Origin: Rhododendron vialii
Taxonomy: Eukaryota; Streptophyta; Magnoliopsida; Ericales; Ericaceae
Length of the DNA: 64,000 bases
Reading direction: 5' to 3'
NCBI RefSeq assembly: GCF_030253575.1
Contig: NC_080561.1
Coordinates: 1,492,001 to 1,556,000, forward strand
Part shown: in pieces, positions 21,600 through 33,900 of the stretch
How positions within the stretch are numbered: the stretch's first letter is position 1
Layout of the letters: every line of letters begins with the position of its first letter
Position numbers and translations under genes: made by a program
The notes under the pieces: generated by a model
Database searches by the model: none
The model's input: the letters and a program-made list of their open reading frames with translations, nothing else
What the model was told of the DNA's origin: nothing

Positions 21600-23229
21600 C
21601 CCCACTCATCAACGAGGAAAGGTCCCTTAATGTTTGGATTAATCATTTCTTAATTACTCCTTTGTTTTGATTTTTGTCATAATTTTTAGATAATTGATCG
21701 TCACGAGATCTCAACGAGAGGAGTGGAAAAGTAAGAAATTATGTACTCGAGTTGAAAAGAGTTCATTAAAACGAGACTATTGTTGGAATCGGAGGTGTTG
21801 TATTGCACCCTAGTATAGTGTGCATTTAGTATGGCACAATGACCGTCGATCTCAATAATTAACGATTGCGATGTGTTTTTAATTTTGGTAGGTAATAAAT
21901 ATTTTTCGCCGGTAAAAGATTATTTTTTAATTTGAACCGTTGATTGGTAAGATTGATGGTTGTGCGTCGTTTTACACATGTACTACACCGGGGTACACTA
22001 CACATAAAAACACCATTTTTTTTTTCAAATTACGTATTTGGAATTCTTTCGTGTTTAGAGTTTTTTTTTTTTTTTTTGGTGTCACATCCAGGGAAGACAG
22101 AAAAATACTCCGTATTTCTACCACAAAAAATTTAGAGGAAGGAGCCCAAGTTTACCCTACGTGGGACCCGCAATTTTGGTTATTTTAGGTAAATAATAGG
22201 TTCCGGAAAAACTTTTTCCTAGTAATCTAGTTGTAACATATTGGTAACATCTAATAGTGTGTGAAGAAAGAAGTCTATTTAAAAAATCGGTTCGTAATAT
22301 TGACTGCCGATTGGTGTGTCAATAAGGTAAGAAGAATGAAGTACAAAAAATCAATTTTCGATACATTTTTTAAGGCACTTTAACACATCAAAAATTGTGA
22401 TTTTTTTCTTTTTCCTATGTAATTGACAGCTGGCTGATTTTAGTATTTTCCTTCTGTAATTACTTGCTTTCACATTTGAAGTGATGTGACGAGTTTAGCA
22501 ATTGCATAATTTTATGCTTAATTTTACAGTGAGTTCGGCACAATGGTAAAGAATACATGACTCTCGATGCATGAGACGATTTTGCCGGATACCAAATTTT
22601 GACTTTGGCATGGCATTGACACAACTTCAACAACAGAGCTCTCTTTTTCCTGTTCTCATTTGGAAAATCTCTTCACTCTTTGCTTGGGTACTCCACTCCA
22701 CTAGTTTCAGTGAAAAAAGAACACCCATTCCTTTCATACATGTGGTTAAAAATAACTGGGCATACTCCAAAATTTCCACACCTAAAGCCATTAATCTCTC
22801 ATAACCAACCCCTTTCCTGTTTCCCAAAATGTCACAACCACCCTCGGGTACCACATAAATGATCCAAACCGTTTATTTTGTTCAGAAGTCTTTTAAGGGT
22901 CCATATAGAAAATCTTCTCTCAAACATGCCTTTACATACATCTAACCTCAGACATCAAAATATATATATATTTTTTTCGGGTAAATAACCCGAAGAGGTT
23001 GATAATACTTGGGAGGTTTCAAATCTGAAACCGTAGGAGGGGGCAAGCTCCTGAGTGTTAAGATGGTGAAGCCATAAATTTTCAAAAAGTTTGGCTGGAA
23101 ACAGGAATGGTTGAGTTAGCCATTTGGTGGTTCCCACTAGGAAAAAGATTCAATAGAACAAGAAACTGAACACAGAGGAAATTCAAAATCTATCAATAGA
23201 GCTAAACTCTCAGCTTATTTTCAAATCAT
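21600..23229. other. Intergenic upstream of kinase A
   Basis: No gene is supported. It includes a poly-T run (22060-22078) and sequence at 22640-22860 shared with 6660-7020, marking the left part of the duplicated VOC unit. The block at 21650-21780 has a CTCAACGAGAGGAGTGG motif related to the inverted-repeat family at 6.3 and 33.0 kb. Confidence 0.45.
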
Positions 23230-24201
23230 AGAGGACTACTGACTTTGTTATTTTGTTTTATGGCATACGGCAGGATCATGGCGAATTTCGAAAATTTTCT
23301 GTTCTTTGTACTTCGGTTTCATTGAAGTTGCCAGGCATGCAAAATACGTTTGTGCTATCGCACGTCTGTTAAAATCTTTATTGCGTCTCCTGATGTGATT
23401 TGGAAGAACTGGTAAAGTCGCGGGTATCATCGTCTGATCCGATAAAAGCTAAGATGTCTGCAGAAGTAGATGTACTTGCTAAAGATTCTACTAGTGTTGA
23501 ATCTGCTGGTAATTCTTCTTTCTCATTTTTCTCTCGATTAGTTGTTTTCTGTTCGATGTCAAGCGAGCTCAGCAATGGACAGTGGGAACAATTCTTTTTG
23601 TGCTAGAAACCTTGCAAGTTGAAGTTACAGCAGACTAAATACGTCTGTTGCATGTCCACAGTCCTGTTGGTCTTCTTTGTTGCATGTCATGTTTCAAACT
23701 TAGGAAATAGATCCTCTCCGGTCCATGTTTTGGACGGGAGGAGACAGTCATGATCGGGACCTTTCATTTGCTGCAATCAACGGTTTGGACTCTTACCGAT
23801 AAACGTGTGTGAGAAATTCCGAGTCATTGGATCTACCAATGAACGGTCCCGATTTGGACTGTCTCGTGCTGGACCCTCAAACTTAATATGACCTCTGTTG
23901 GAAAACAGGGGAATACCACTGAAGTTCGTAAAAATGGATAACCGTCTACAGGCGGTAGAAAAGAAATAAATGGCTTGGAAGGAAAACAGACAGTTCTCAA
24001 ACTTGTGAGCCCCTTCCATCCGCAGCCAGATGACACCTACAGGGGTGCTTGGCTGCGGGTGGGCTCTGAAATGATAAACCTCGCAGAGCTTCCGAATCCT
24101 GACCCCTTGATCGGAAGGCCTGCCAATGAAGGGCGAGATCTTTGTACTTGTATTGAGATTTGCGACGTGTCTCAGCTCAAAGCAATCCTTGATAAAGCAG
24201 G
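23230..24201 (+). pseudogene. Broken second copy of the VOC/glyoxalase gene
   Basis: The order is intron-1-like sequence (23230-23400), the 3' two-thirds of exon 2 (about 23405-23510, translating to KAKMSAEVDVLAKDSTSVESA), a piece of intron 2 (about 23940-24020), then most of exon 4 (about 24025-24201, DTYRGAWLRVGSEMINLAELP) ending at an intact donor. Exon 3, the start of exon 4 and exons 1 and 5 are not found, so the His/Glu ligands supplied by exons 3 and 5 are missing. It is placed upstream of kinase B exactly as the intact VOC gene is placed relative to kinase A, which shows the two genes were duplicated together. Confidence 0.82.
23735..23875. repeat. Inverted-repeat insert within the VOC pseudogene
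   Basis: GAGACAGTCATGATCGGGACC (23738-23761) is mirrored by GGTCCCGATTTGGACTGTCTC (23848-23871). It is absent from the matching intron of the intact gene and is probably a small transposon remnant. Confidence 0.5.
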
Positions 24202-24992
24202 TAACTTCCTCCGCTGCACATCATTCTGCATGGCCAAAGAACAAGTTTTCGTTTCATTCCACGTAAATCAGCCTGAACGTTCTCTAAGTGGGACTCCAAG
24301 TCTTTAACTACTTTTATTATGGAAGTTTCAAAAGATAAGGCTAGTTTGTGTTTTACCCCAAGACAACACCAGGTTTGGCTACAAACCGGTTAGCCTTGAT
24401 GATGAGATACAACACTTGAGTGATGGACCACAGAACTTGATGCGGCTCCCTAGACGAACACCAGTGTATATATCACATGCAAGGAGAGGAATGTCGATCA
24501 ACTAGACGAAAAGCAGCTACGATCACCCACAAGAAGAGGATGTTGATATCACGTTAATTTGCCTAACTAATCTGTGTAATTTCTACAAGCTTTCCTTATG
24601 ATCACTCTAGGAATGGTTCGTACGCCAAAACAGTTTCAGCTAATCCATACGAGGGAAGAGAGATTGATTGATCTTAATTTCTGTAAACTGCTATGCGAGA
24701 ATTACTAGTAACATCTTAAATGGTTGATTATATTGTCACAATCACTCATGCAGACTTCCGACGTGGGACAAAGTGTTACACGTGTACAAGATTGCAGATG
24801 AAGATACGATACATGCACTTCAATCAGTTGCAATAGGTTCTTCCTGTAAGATATTTTTTTTTATGATCGGCAGGATCTTCCTGTAAGTTATATAACTTAC
24901 ATCACAATTATTGACACAGAATATTCTTCACTTGAAACTTGGTTTGTGGAATAACATGCCAGCTTCGATTTAAACATAGCGACTACAAATAC

Positions 24993-27900
24993 TTACCCAG
25001 ACGAGGATGTTATGCGTGACCTCCAATCCTGTATAGCAGAACGTAATGTATGGTTTCGAATAACATGAATATGCGGCAGCTTAAGCCTTGTTACTGGTGA
25101 GTAACTATGTCTCTGAAGCCATAATTTGATTGCTCTGTGCTCGTATGTAAAACCATCAGCGGCAATGTATGGATCCTCCATTACTTCCTGAATTAGCCAT
25201 GGCATAATGCACAAAGTATCTTAGACAATGAAATGCAGCCCATGTAAGGCTGTGTTTGGGTGGGTTTTGTGAAGGGAAAGTAGAAGGCAAGGGACAAGAA
25301 AATAATAATGTGGAGAAGCTAAACTGGAATGTTTGGTTCCCCCATTATTGCCCACTCTCCCTTAGTAATCTCCACAAAAACCATGATCCAAACACAAACA
25401 AACATCGAACGATAGGAATAACAAAATATTAGGGCATCTCAAATAAACTAGCTAAAATAGGCTCCACAAGTAAAAGCGAGTTACATGACACAAAAAAAAA
25501 AAAAAAACTAATAAAAGCAGGTCCAGTTTTGAGTCGTAATTTAGAAACAAATGATTGCTCCAATGGAGTAGGCAAATTGTGTTAACAGTAAAGAAACATA
25601 GGTATACATGTTTCGGTAGATATATTCATATAAACATAGAGTGCATCTACTCCCCACTTCATGAGCTAGGTAGGAATTGCATTGGAGAAAAATAAGTTCA
25701 AGTCTACTAACTAGTATAGTGTATGACACTGGGGGAGCCTAATTGAGAGTTGCATTGAGATACTCTTACAAAGTTTCAAATTTTCACCTGCAGTATTGGG
25801 CAGAAGTAGTGGTTAGGTGGATGAATACTATTCCTTTGTAGCCTTAAAGTAGCACCTGCCTTATCAGCAAGTCTCTTCAAAAGCGGCAACACTTCAGTTT
25901 CAAGATCAGGCCTATCTCTGCATCGAAGTTCGGAGCATTTCAGGGCCATTTGAACCATTTCCTCTGCTTCGACAAGTGGCCAATCCTGTATAGACTTGTC
26001 CAATATATCAGCGAGCGAACCATTGGAGATTGCAATTTGAAATTTCAACAAAAGCCCATTCGGAGGTTGTGCGGCAAGCAATTGGAGCAGAATGATTCCA
26101 AAAGCATATAGATCAGATTTAGGTCGGACGGTTCCAGTTCTTTGATACTCTGGATCCATATAGCAAAGAGTACCAGCCACATCGGAGGCCCTATATTCTG
26201 TAATATCTTCAGGCGGAACATACGAAACTAGTTTAGCCCATCCCACATCACCAATTTTGCTCACATAGTTTCTGTCCAGAAATATATTTCCCGGTTTTAG
26301 ATCTCGATGAATTATGGGGTCTGGTATTGAGTTGTGTAAGAATGCAAGTCCACAAGCTACTTCAAATGCTATCCGGAATCGAACAAACCAAGGAAGAGGG
26401 TCCCTGCTGCTATGGTCGGAAAGAAAATCTTCTAGGCTTCCGTTCTCCATATATTCATATACTAAGCACCCTGTCTCTGGACACGCTCCAAGCAGTAAAA
26501 CAATGTGTGGGTGGTGTAATTGGCTAAGAACTTCAATCTGAAGATAATAGACAGGACAACAGAAACCATTGCCTCCACAATTAGAACAACTGAACTGGTC
26601 AGGAAATATCTACCGTGGGATAAGCCAAAAAGTAAAAAAGCTTCTCCATTAAAAGATTTAAAAATACTTGGAACTGAATTAGATGATCATGCTTAATAGA
26701 AAATGAAAGCCTCAAGCAGGGATGGGAATTGAATGAAAAACAGGAAAAAAAGAATCAAGTAAAGCAAAAACCTCTGTCATAAATTCCTTTTTCTTCTCCG
26801 AAGCATCAGAATGCAGAACTTTGACAGCTACTGGGGTTTTATCGAGGTCACATCTGTAAACTTTCCCATATGATCCTTCACCGATCATCTTAGTCTCAGA
26901 GAAGGAATCAGTAGCTATCTCTATTTCATCCCTTGTGTACCTTCTGTACCTTCTATCGTTTGACAAGAGCACATCCATAATTTTCTTTTTCTCCAAAGCT
27001 TCTTGGACAGCTGTCCTTTCTGCTCTTTTCTTTTCATAAGCCTCTTTAGCAAGCCACTTTCTTGCCATCTCTATCTCCTTCAGTGCTTCCAAATACTTGG
27101 TTTGCTCTTCTTTAGCAATTTTCCTGTAAATTTCTTCTCTTCGCAAGGCATCATTTACATGTTTTGCTTCTATACGGCATTGAGTCGAAAGAATGCGAAC
27201 CTGTGCAACGGAGCATTAATAACAGTGGTCCAGAATAATGTAGAACAAGAGACAATCTTTGTTTACCATTTTCTCTTTATTCAAGGTTAAATGAGTTCAC
27301 ATATTCTACCTGCATGAAGGAGAGGCATTCACTTTATTGAAGTCCACTTTTTAATCTACCCTGAAGCTGTTTGACTGGATTAGTAGAGAAGGGATATCTA
27401 ATCTCACAGGATAGTTAATCCTTAGGATTGATAGTGAGCGGATTAACAATACCACACCCCCGAGATATTACATTACATATCACAAGTTTCGTCTGATATA
27501 GGATATTATATCTGACGGATATTAATCCCAGCCTCAGTCCAATTCGATGCTTTCATCCAGACAAACAAACGGGGATGTAGTCCCCTTTCGGATTCATAAG
27601 TTTAGTTTAGTTTTTTTCCATAATAGTCAAGCTTTGTCGGACTAGAAAAGGGAAACTATTTTTGGAATGGTAGTAGAATAAGTTGGCATATATATATATA
27701 TACACACACACACACACTTTATATCTAATGAGGGATGCCGCACGGGCTTATCACTTACCGTGCGGGACTCCCCTTTTCCGATTGAATTGCGACGATCCGA
27801 GCCGCTCAATGTGTTCAGAACGTGATTTTAAAGGTACCCGCGAGAAATCAGAAAAAAAAATGATCGGAAAGAGCTTGATCCGAGCAGTTTTTTATTGAAT

Positions 27901-30900
27901 CTCGCGAGTACCTTTAAAATCACGTTCTAAACACATTGAGTGGCTTGGATCGTCCCAATTCGATCGGGAAAGGAGAGTCCCGCAAGGTAAGCCCGTGCGG
28001 GATCCCTTATGGGAACCGGACTCTCTCTCCCTCTATATATATATCGGGACGGTTCAAGAGACACTCAAAAAAACACTCCAAATCTCAATCTCATAGTTTC
28101 CGATTAAATTTTTATGATCCGAACCGTTCAATGTGTGCAGAATGTGATTTTAAGGGTGCCCGCGAGAAATTAGCAAAAAAAATGACCGGAAAATGCTTGA
28201 TTTGAGTAGTTTTTATTTGAACCGTTCAATAAAAAACTGTTCTAAACTGTTCGGATCAAGCCCTTCCCGGTCATTTTTTTTGCTGATTTCTTGCGGGTAC
28301 CCTTAAAATCACGTTCTGATCACATTGAGCGGCTTGGATCATTAAAATTTGATCGGGAACTATGAAGTGTTTTTTTGGGTGTCCCCGGAACCGTTCCGTA
28401 TATATATATATATATATTTCCATCGTCAAACAATGAAATGTATAAAAACCTAGAACCTCATTAGCTATTACTATTTTAAAATGCTAACCTTCTCTCGGAT
28501 GACAACAAGGTCCTCAGAAGCTTGCTTGTACATGCGAACAGCGTTCATTAATTCTAGACGCATTTTTTCTACCTCAGCATGCACATTAGACTGCAGAAAA
28601 ATATGCATCCCAAATGTTAGCTACTAGTCACCGTCGCATAACAATGTGTACAAAGCAAGTAAGTACTATGCAACAGCAGCCGGAAAAACTGAAACAATTG
28701 ACCACCTGCTTTGTCTCTGCAGAAGCTACCAAAGAACATTCATTTACTGCCCCAATTGGTACGATACGATTTCCCGAGTTTTGGCGATTACTTTCTGGAA
28801 GTGAACCAGAATTGTCGGGATACATCGGTCCTGCAACTGTTAGAGAATACAAGTGACTAACGTCCGACATAGATGATGCTGTGTCCGCAACTTCGTGATC
28901 CACTGGAGAGGAATAATGGCTACTGCATAATTTATAGCAGCGAAGAGAACTGTTCCCTCCCCGGGAACACCACCAGTTTCTTGCGCTGTTCTCTTCAAAA
29001 TAGAGGCAGAAAGAAGAAAGCGTCAAGGCAAATAAACAACTACGTATGTGGAGGCTACCAACATTGAAGAGTTGAGTGTTTTCAACATACCACCAGTTGA
29101 CCAGGGATTGGCAGAAGTTGTGATGAGCCTACGTCTTGACACAATATAAATGTTGCAAGTTTCAGGTATATTTTTTAGGACTACTGATGGCACAGTAGGG
29201 TCTTTTTGCTTCCTGACCATGAAACTTGGGAGAATCCTATGGTACACCCCCAAAATAATTCATACACGGCTCACGTAAAAGGTTAACACATCAAAATTAT
29301 TGGAGTGTAAGAAGGCAATTCAAACAAATGGCTAAAGCATATGCATGTATAGGACTAGGGCTGGGAATTTATAACACAAAACGATACACGACTCAAACTC
29401 AACACTATATAACACGACTTGAACCCGACACAAAATTAGCGGGTAAGGGTTAACTATTTCTGACACGAAACACGTATATGACACGACCTGAGAGAACGAT
29501 TGCTCAACGGGTCAGGTTTTGGTTCAACCTACATAATCCGAAAATGACACGGTTAACCAGTTTATCTATCCGTGTCGACACGTTAACCCAAACCTATTTA
29601 TCTATTGGGGCAAAAAATTACAGTGTCATTCATTAGCTTTTCCTTGAATGTCAAAATATGTAAGCAGTAGTGTCATTCAGTCCTTGAGAATGACTAATTG
29701 TTGGATTGAAATTGGGTGAAAACTTGAAACTCAAACAGGTGCAAACAGGTTATGTAAACGGGTCATTGGAAAAGCAAAGGGTTTTGTGTAATCTTCTCAA
29801 TCCGTGTCGTGTTCAGGTTAACACGATTACTAGTAGGTTGTAGGTTGTGTTAGTGTTGGAATTCCTGATACGTTTAGCTAAGCAAGTTGGGCTAGTGTTG
29901 AGGGTTATCTGACACGAACCCGAATTGACACGACAAGATGCCCAACCCCTACTAGGACCACCTAATTGATACAATATAGTAAAAAGAATATAAATCTTCT
30001 TGAATTCCTAGCCATAAAACCTTAACGTACGTTGGGTCTGCAAATGAACCGAGCTATTCTTCGGGACTTGACTCGGTAAAGTTTCGCTCGAGTTCGATTT
30101 GTCTACTATACGAACCGAACCGAAGTCTCAAGTTTAGACTCGTTTAATAAATGAGCTGAATTTGAACCTGATAGTATTCGGCTCGATTAAGGTCGTTTTG
30201 TGAATTGGACATTCTTTTTGGGCAAAGGTGAACTTATTAACTTATATTTGTATAAACTTACTAACTTATAAGATAACAAATTTATTTGTAGCTCTAGACC
30301 TGTATGAGAGCATAAATATATGATATTTTTGACTCGTTAAGGTTTGAGAACAAGCTCAAGTCCGACTCAAACCTAGGCAAGCTCGTCAAATTTTCATCGA
30401 GTTCGAGTTCGCTTAAATGTTAACGAACGAACCTGAATGTTCTAAAGCTCGTCTCGATTCAGCTCGTTTGTAGTCCTACTTAACGTAGTATCCTCCTTAA
30501 AAACACAAAAAAAAAAATCTACTAGAGGTCTAGAACATACGACCAGTAAAGTGCCATACCTCGTGATCAAAGAGGAAGTGCAAGAGCCCAACACTAAATT
30601 AGTTACACCAGAGTCAGTAACATATTTAAGAAGTGCTGATGCAGGATTGTCACCTTCCAACACCAAAGTTTCAACCTAGGAAAGCAGTATCCAGGATTAT
30701 ACTTCAAGGAAACCTCAATTTGAGTAGAACATAGCCAAAAGACGAAAAAAAAATCACCTTCTTTCTATTGCATAGTATCTTAAATGGTACAAATATCTCC
30801 TGACAAGTTTTTTTTCTGTCCTGCATATACATTTCCACCATATGGGCATCCAATCGCTCAATGGGGATAGCGTCTCCGGCTGCAGAATATGGCAATGCCC

Positions 30901-33900
30901 ACACCACATGAGGTCAATATAAGTAAATGAAAGCAACACAGTAAGCAATGCTGAAAAAAATGAGAGACCACTTATTGAACAGATTGGGTTCATGTTGGAT
31001 ATCTTGACATACGTAGTTGAATCCAATCCTAAACCGGCTAACAACTCAATTTTTGGACGAGTTGATGGTAAACAACTTTACATGGTATCAAAGCTGGTCT
31101 TCATGAGTTTTTGGGCAAGATTACTATTACTTTTACCGAATGGTTCCCTTTTGTTGGTGCCAAAAAAGTGCACTTCGCTCGATTATGATCCTGATATATC
31201 TATTGGTTATTATGTCCCTTATTGGTTGCTTATTATCTCCAAGACAGTAACGAGGCTGAAAACCCTCTCCACCCACCGCCAATTGATCTTAAGTTGGAAG
31301 CCTTAACAATTCCCTTAACGGAAATTAAGGAAACGCGATTGCATTCCAAGTTAGTCACTTTTTTTATACATCCCCAAGATTTTAAGAAAGAGAGTTTATC
31401 ACTTCCCATGCAAAACTTTCACAATTCAGCATCACTTGGCATCATACCAAGAGTAATATTTCGCATTTGAAATTCGCAAAACCATTCAAGAAAAATACCC
31501 GTAGTAGAAATCCAAAAAAATAGAGAACACTAAAACATATTTTCCAGACCTTAATGGAATTTCCTTTGCCAAGATAACAGAAGTCCACGAAACTCCATTT
31601 GATTGCCCTCAAAGCTTGGAAAATTGAAGAATATGGAGAAAAAACAGCTTTTAGGCTCCATGTGGATAGATCTGGATTATTTTGTTTACTGAGTAAAAGG
31701 TTGGAGGGAGACACCAGAGTTGCAACCCCTCAGGTAAGAGGGGCCGGGACTCCCAACTGCCATAACATGTTCAGCCAGTGAGCCAGTACCAAGCGAAGTT
31801 CACTGGGGCATCCTTTCGGAGTAATCCCTACCCATGGGAAGGTAGCCCGTCACCACAATCCCACCTAGGTGCAACTAACGTAAGAAGGACTCCAACCGCC
31901 ATAACATGTTCAGCCAGTACACCTATACCTATAGAAGAAGTGAAGCTCACTTGGGGCGTCCTTCCGGAGTAATCCTACCCATGGGAAGGTAGCCTATCAC
32001 CACAGCCCCATCAAGGTGAATGGTGCCCAATACACAACATCTAATTCACAAGCACTACTGCCCGCAAGCAGGATTCAAACTCGTGACCGTGTGCTTATTA
32101 GGAGAGAATTTCATCCCCACCGCTTGCCATCTTTGGCAACCACCTCCGGTGGTGATAGATATGGGTTTTAAATTAAGGGATTTGATAGCCAATTTCAGCG
32201 TAAATATAAGACGAATGCATGGCTATACGTCGGTTTCAGATCTATGGAGGCTGTTCGATCCTGACCTCGCCGTGTCGAGGTAGCTGGTGGTCCGTGGCCG
32301 GGTGTTAGGCTGGGTTTGTCCAAGTGTGGAGGTTTTCTCGTTTTTGTTGACGCTAATGCTAATATCCGCCCAGAAGGCGGACGATGGTGTACTACACGCG
32401 CATCAATAAAGCCTGTTCCTGTGCTGTGTCTGAAAGTGTATGACACGCGCAATAAATTGCTTTACAGCTATTGAGAATCCTGCCTTTTCAATTGACATGT
32501 GGATCAAATTACAAAACTAACCCTTTACCCCTGAATCGAGAATCTCGAGAGTTACCACCATGGGTCCACGGCTCCACTTCACCTCAGGAGTCAGAGACAC
32601 ATCTAAATAGAGGTAAAATCATGAGTAGAAAATTTCAAAACTAAATTGTGGAGTCCACACGTAACAAAAATCACAAAAAAATTTAACGTATTTTACCGTC
32701 TCATTTTTACTAAAAAAATACAAAAAATTTAACGCATTTTACCAAGTGATTTCCACTAACAAAAAAGTTTTTACCTACTCAATAATTTTTTCACTCACAT
32801 ACCCAACAAAAAAAATTTTACTATTAGAAATAACTTGACATTTCTCAACAATTTATTCATTACCGAAAACACCTAACAACTTTTCAACCTTAAATAAAAA
32901 TTTATATATTTTTTACTACCGAAAACACCCCCTAATACGCGCCACTTAGTAGAAAATTAGTTGATTTGTCCTTATTTAAATTTTCTTCGCATTTGTTAGT
33001 TTTGCACCAAACTTTTGTGGATTATTGATTCGTCTCGACGAGAGAAATCGGAAGAGGAAAAAAAATTATTTCGGCTAAAAAATGATTATTTTCTAAAATA
33101 TTCGGGTAAAAGTAAAAAAAATTTATTTCTTCGATTCCACTCGTCAAGATAGATCAATAATTCACAAAAATTTAGCGCAAAACTAACAAATACGAAAAAA
33201 TTTCAAATAAGGAAAAAACTAGCTTGTTTTCTTAAAAGTTTAGGAGAACTCAGTCAACTTATTTCACCTTTTTTTTTGTTGCTAAAAAGTAGTTATTCTT
33301 CAAAATACTTGGGTAAAAACTCTTCCGATTCCTCTCGTCGAGACAAATCAATATTTCACAAAAGTTTTGCGTAAAACTAATAAATACGAAAATTTCAAAT
33401 AAAGATAAAATTGAGCGGAGAATTAATCAAGCACTTAAGGATGTCTATCTAAACTGATTTTTAACAAGTTTTCTTAGAAAAAATATTTTAAACAAAATTG
33501 AGCGAGTCCAATTATTTATACGAAACTTCAAAATAATTTCCACACAATGATTTGTATATTTGGTATGAGTACTGCTATGTGTACATATGTAATGTGTATG
33601 CTATGTAGATATGGATTTTATAGGGTCCACCTCAGATTCCACAAAAATTATTCGAATCGCTTATTATTTTTAAAATATTTTTTTATGAAAGGACCCATAA
33701 AAAAATTGTCTCTCTTAGCGTCAGTTCACTGGGATTAGAATAGAAGGACCCATAAAAAAAAAAAATCAAAAAGTAGCCGTGAACATGAAAGAGCAAAGAG
33801 TAGAGGTGAACAACTTACAAGAGGTCCATACAGGAAAAGTTGGAGGGCTATTTTGGTCATTTATTTTCTTTCTTAGTTGAATTTTTCAGCTTTCACCCTG

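Noticed and set aside
22520-22575. SINE-like A box (CGGCACAATGGTAAAG)
   Set aside because: No convincing B box at the right spacing, no tail and no target repeats.
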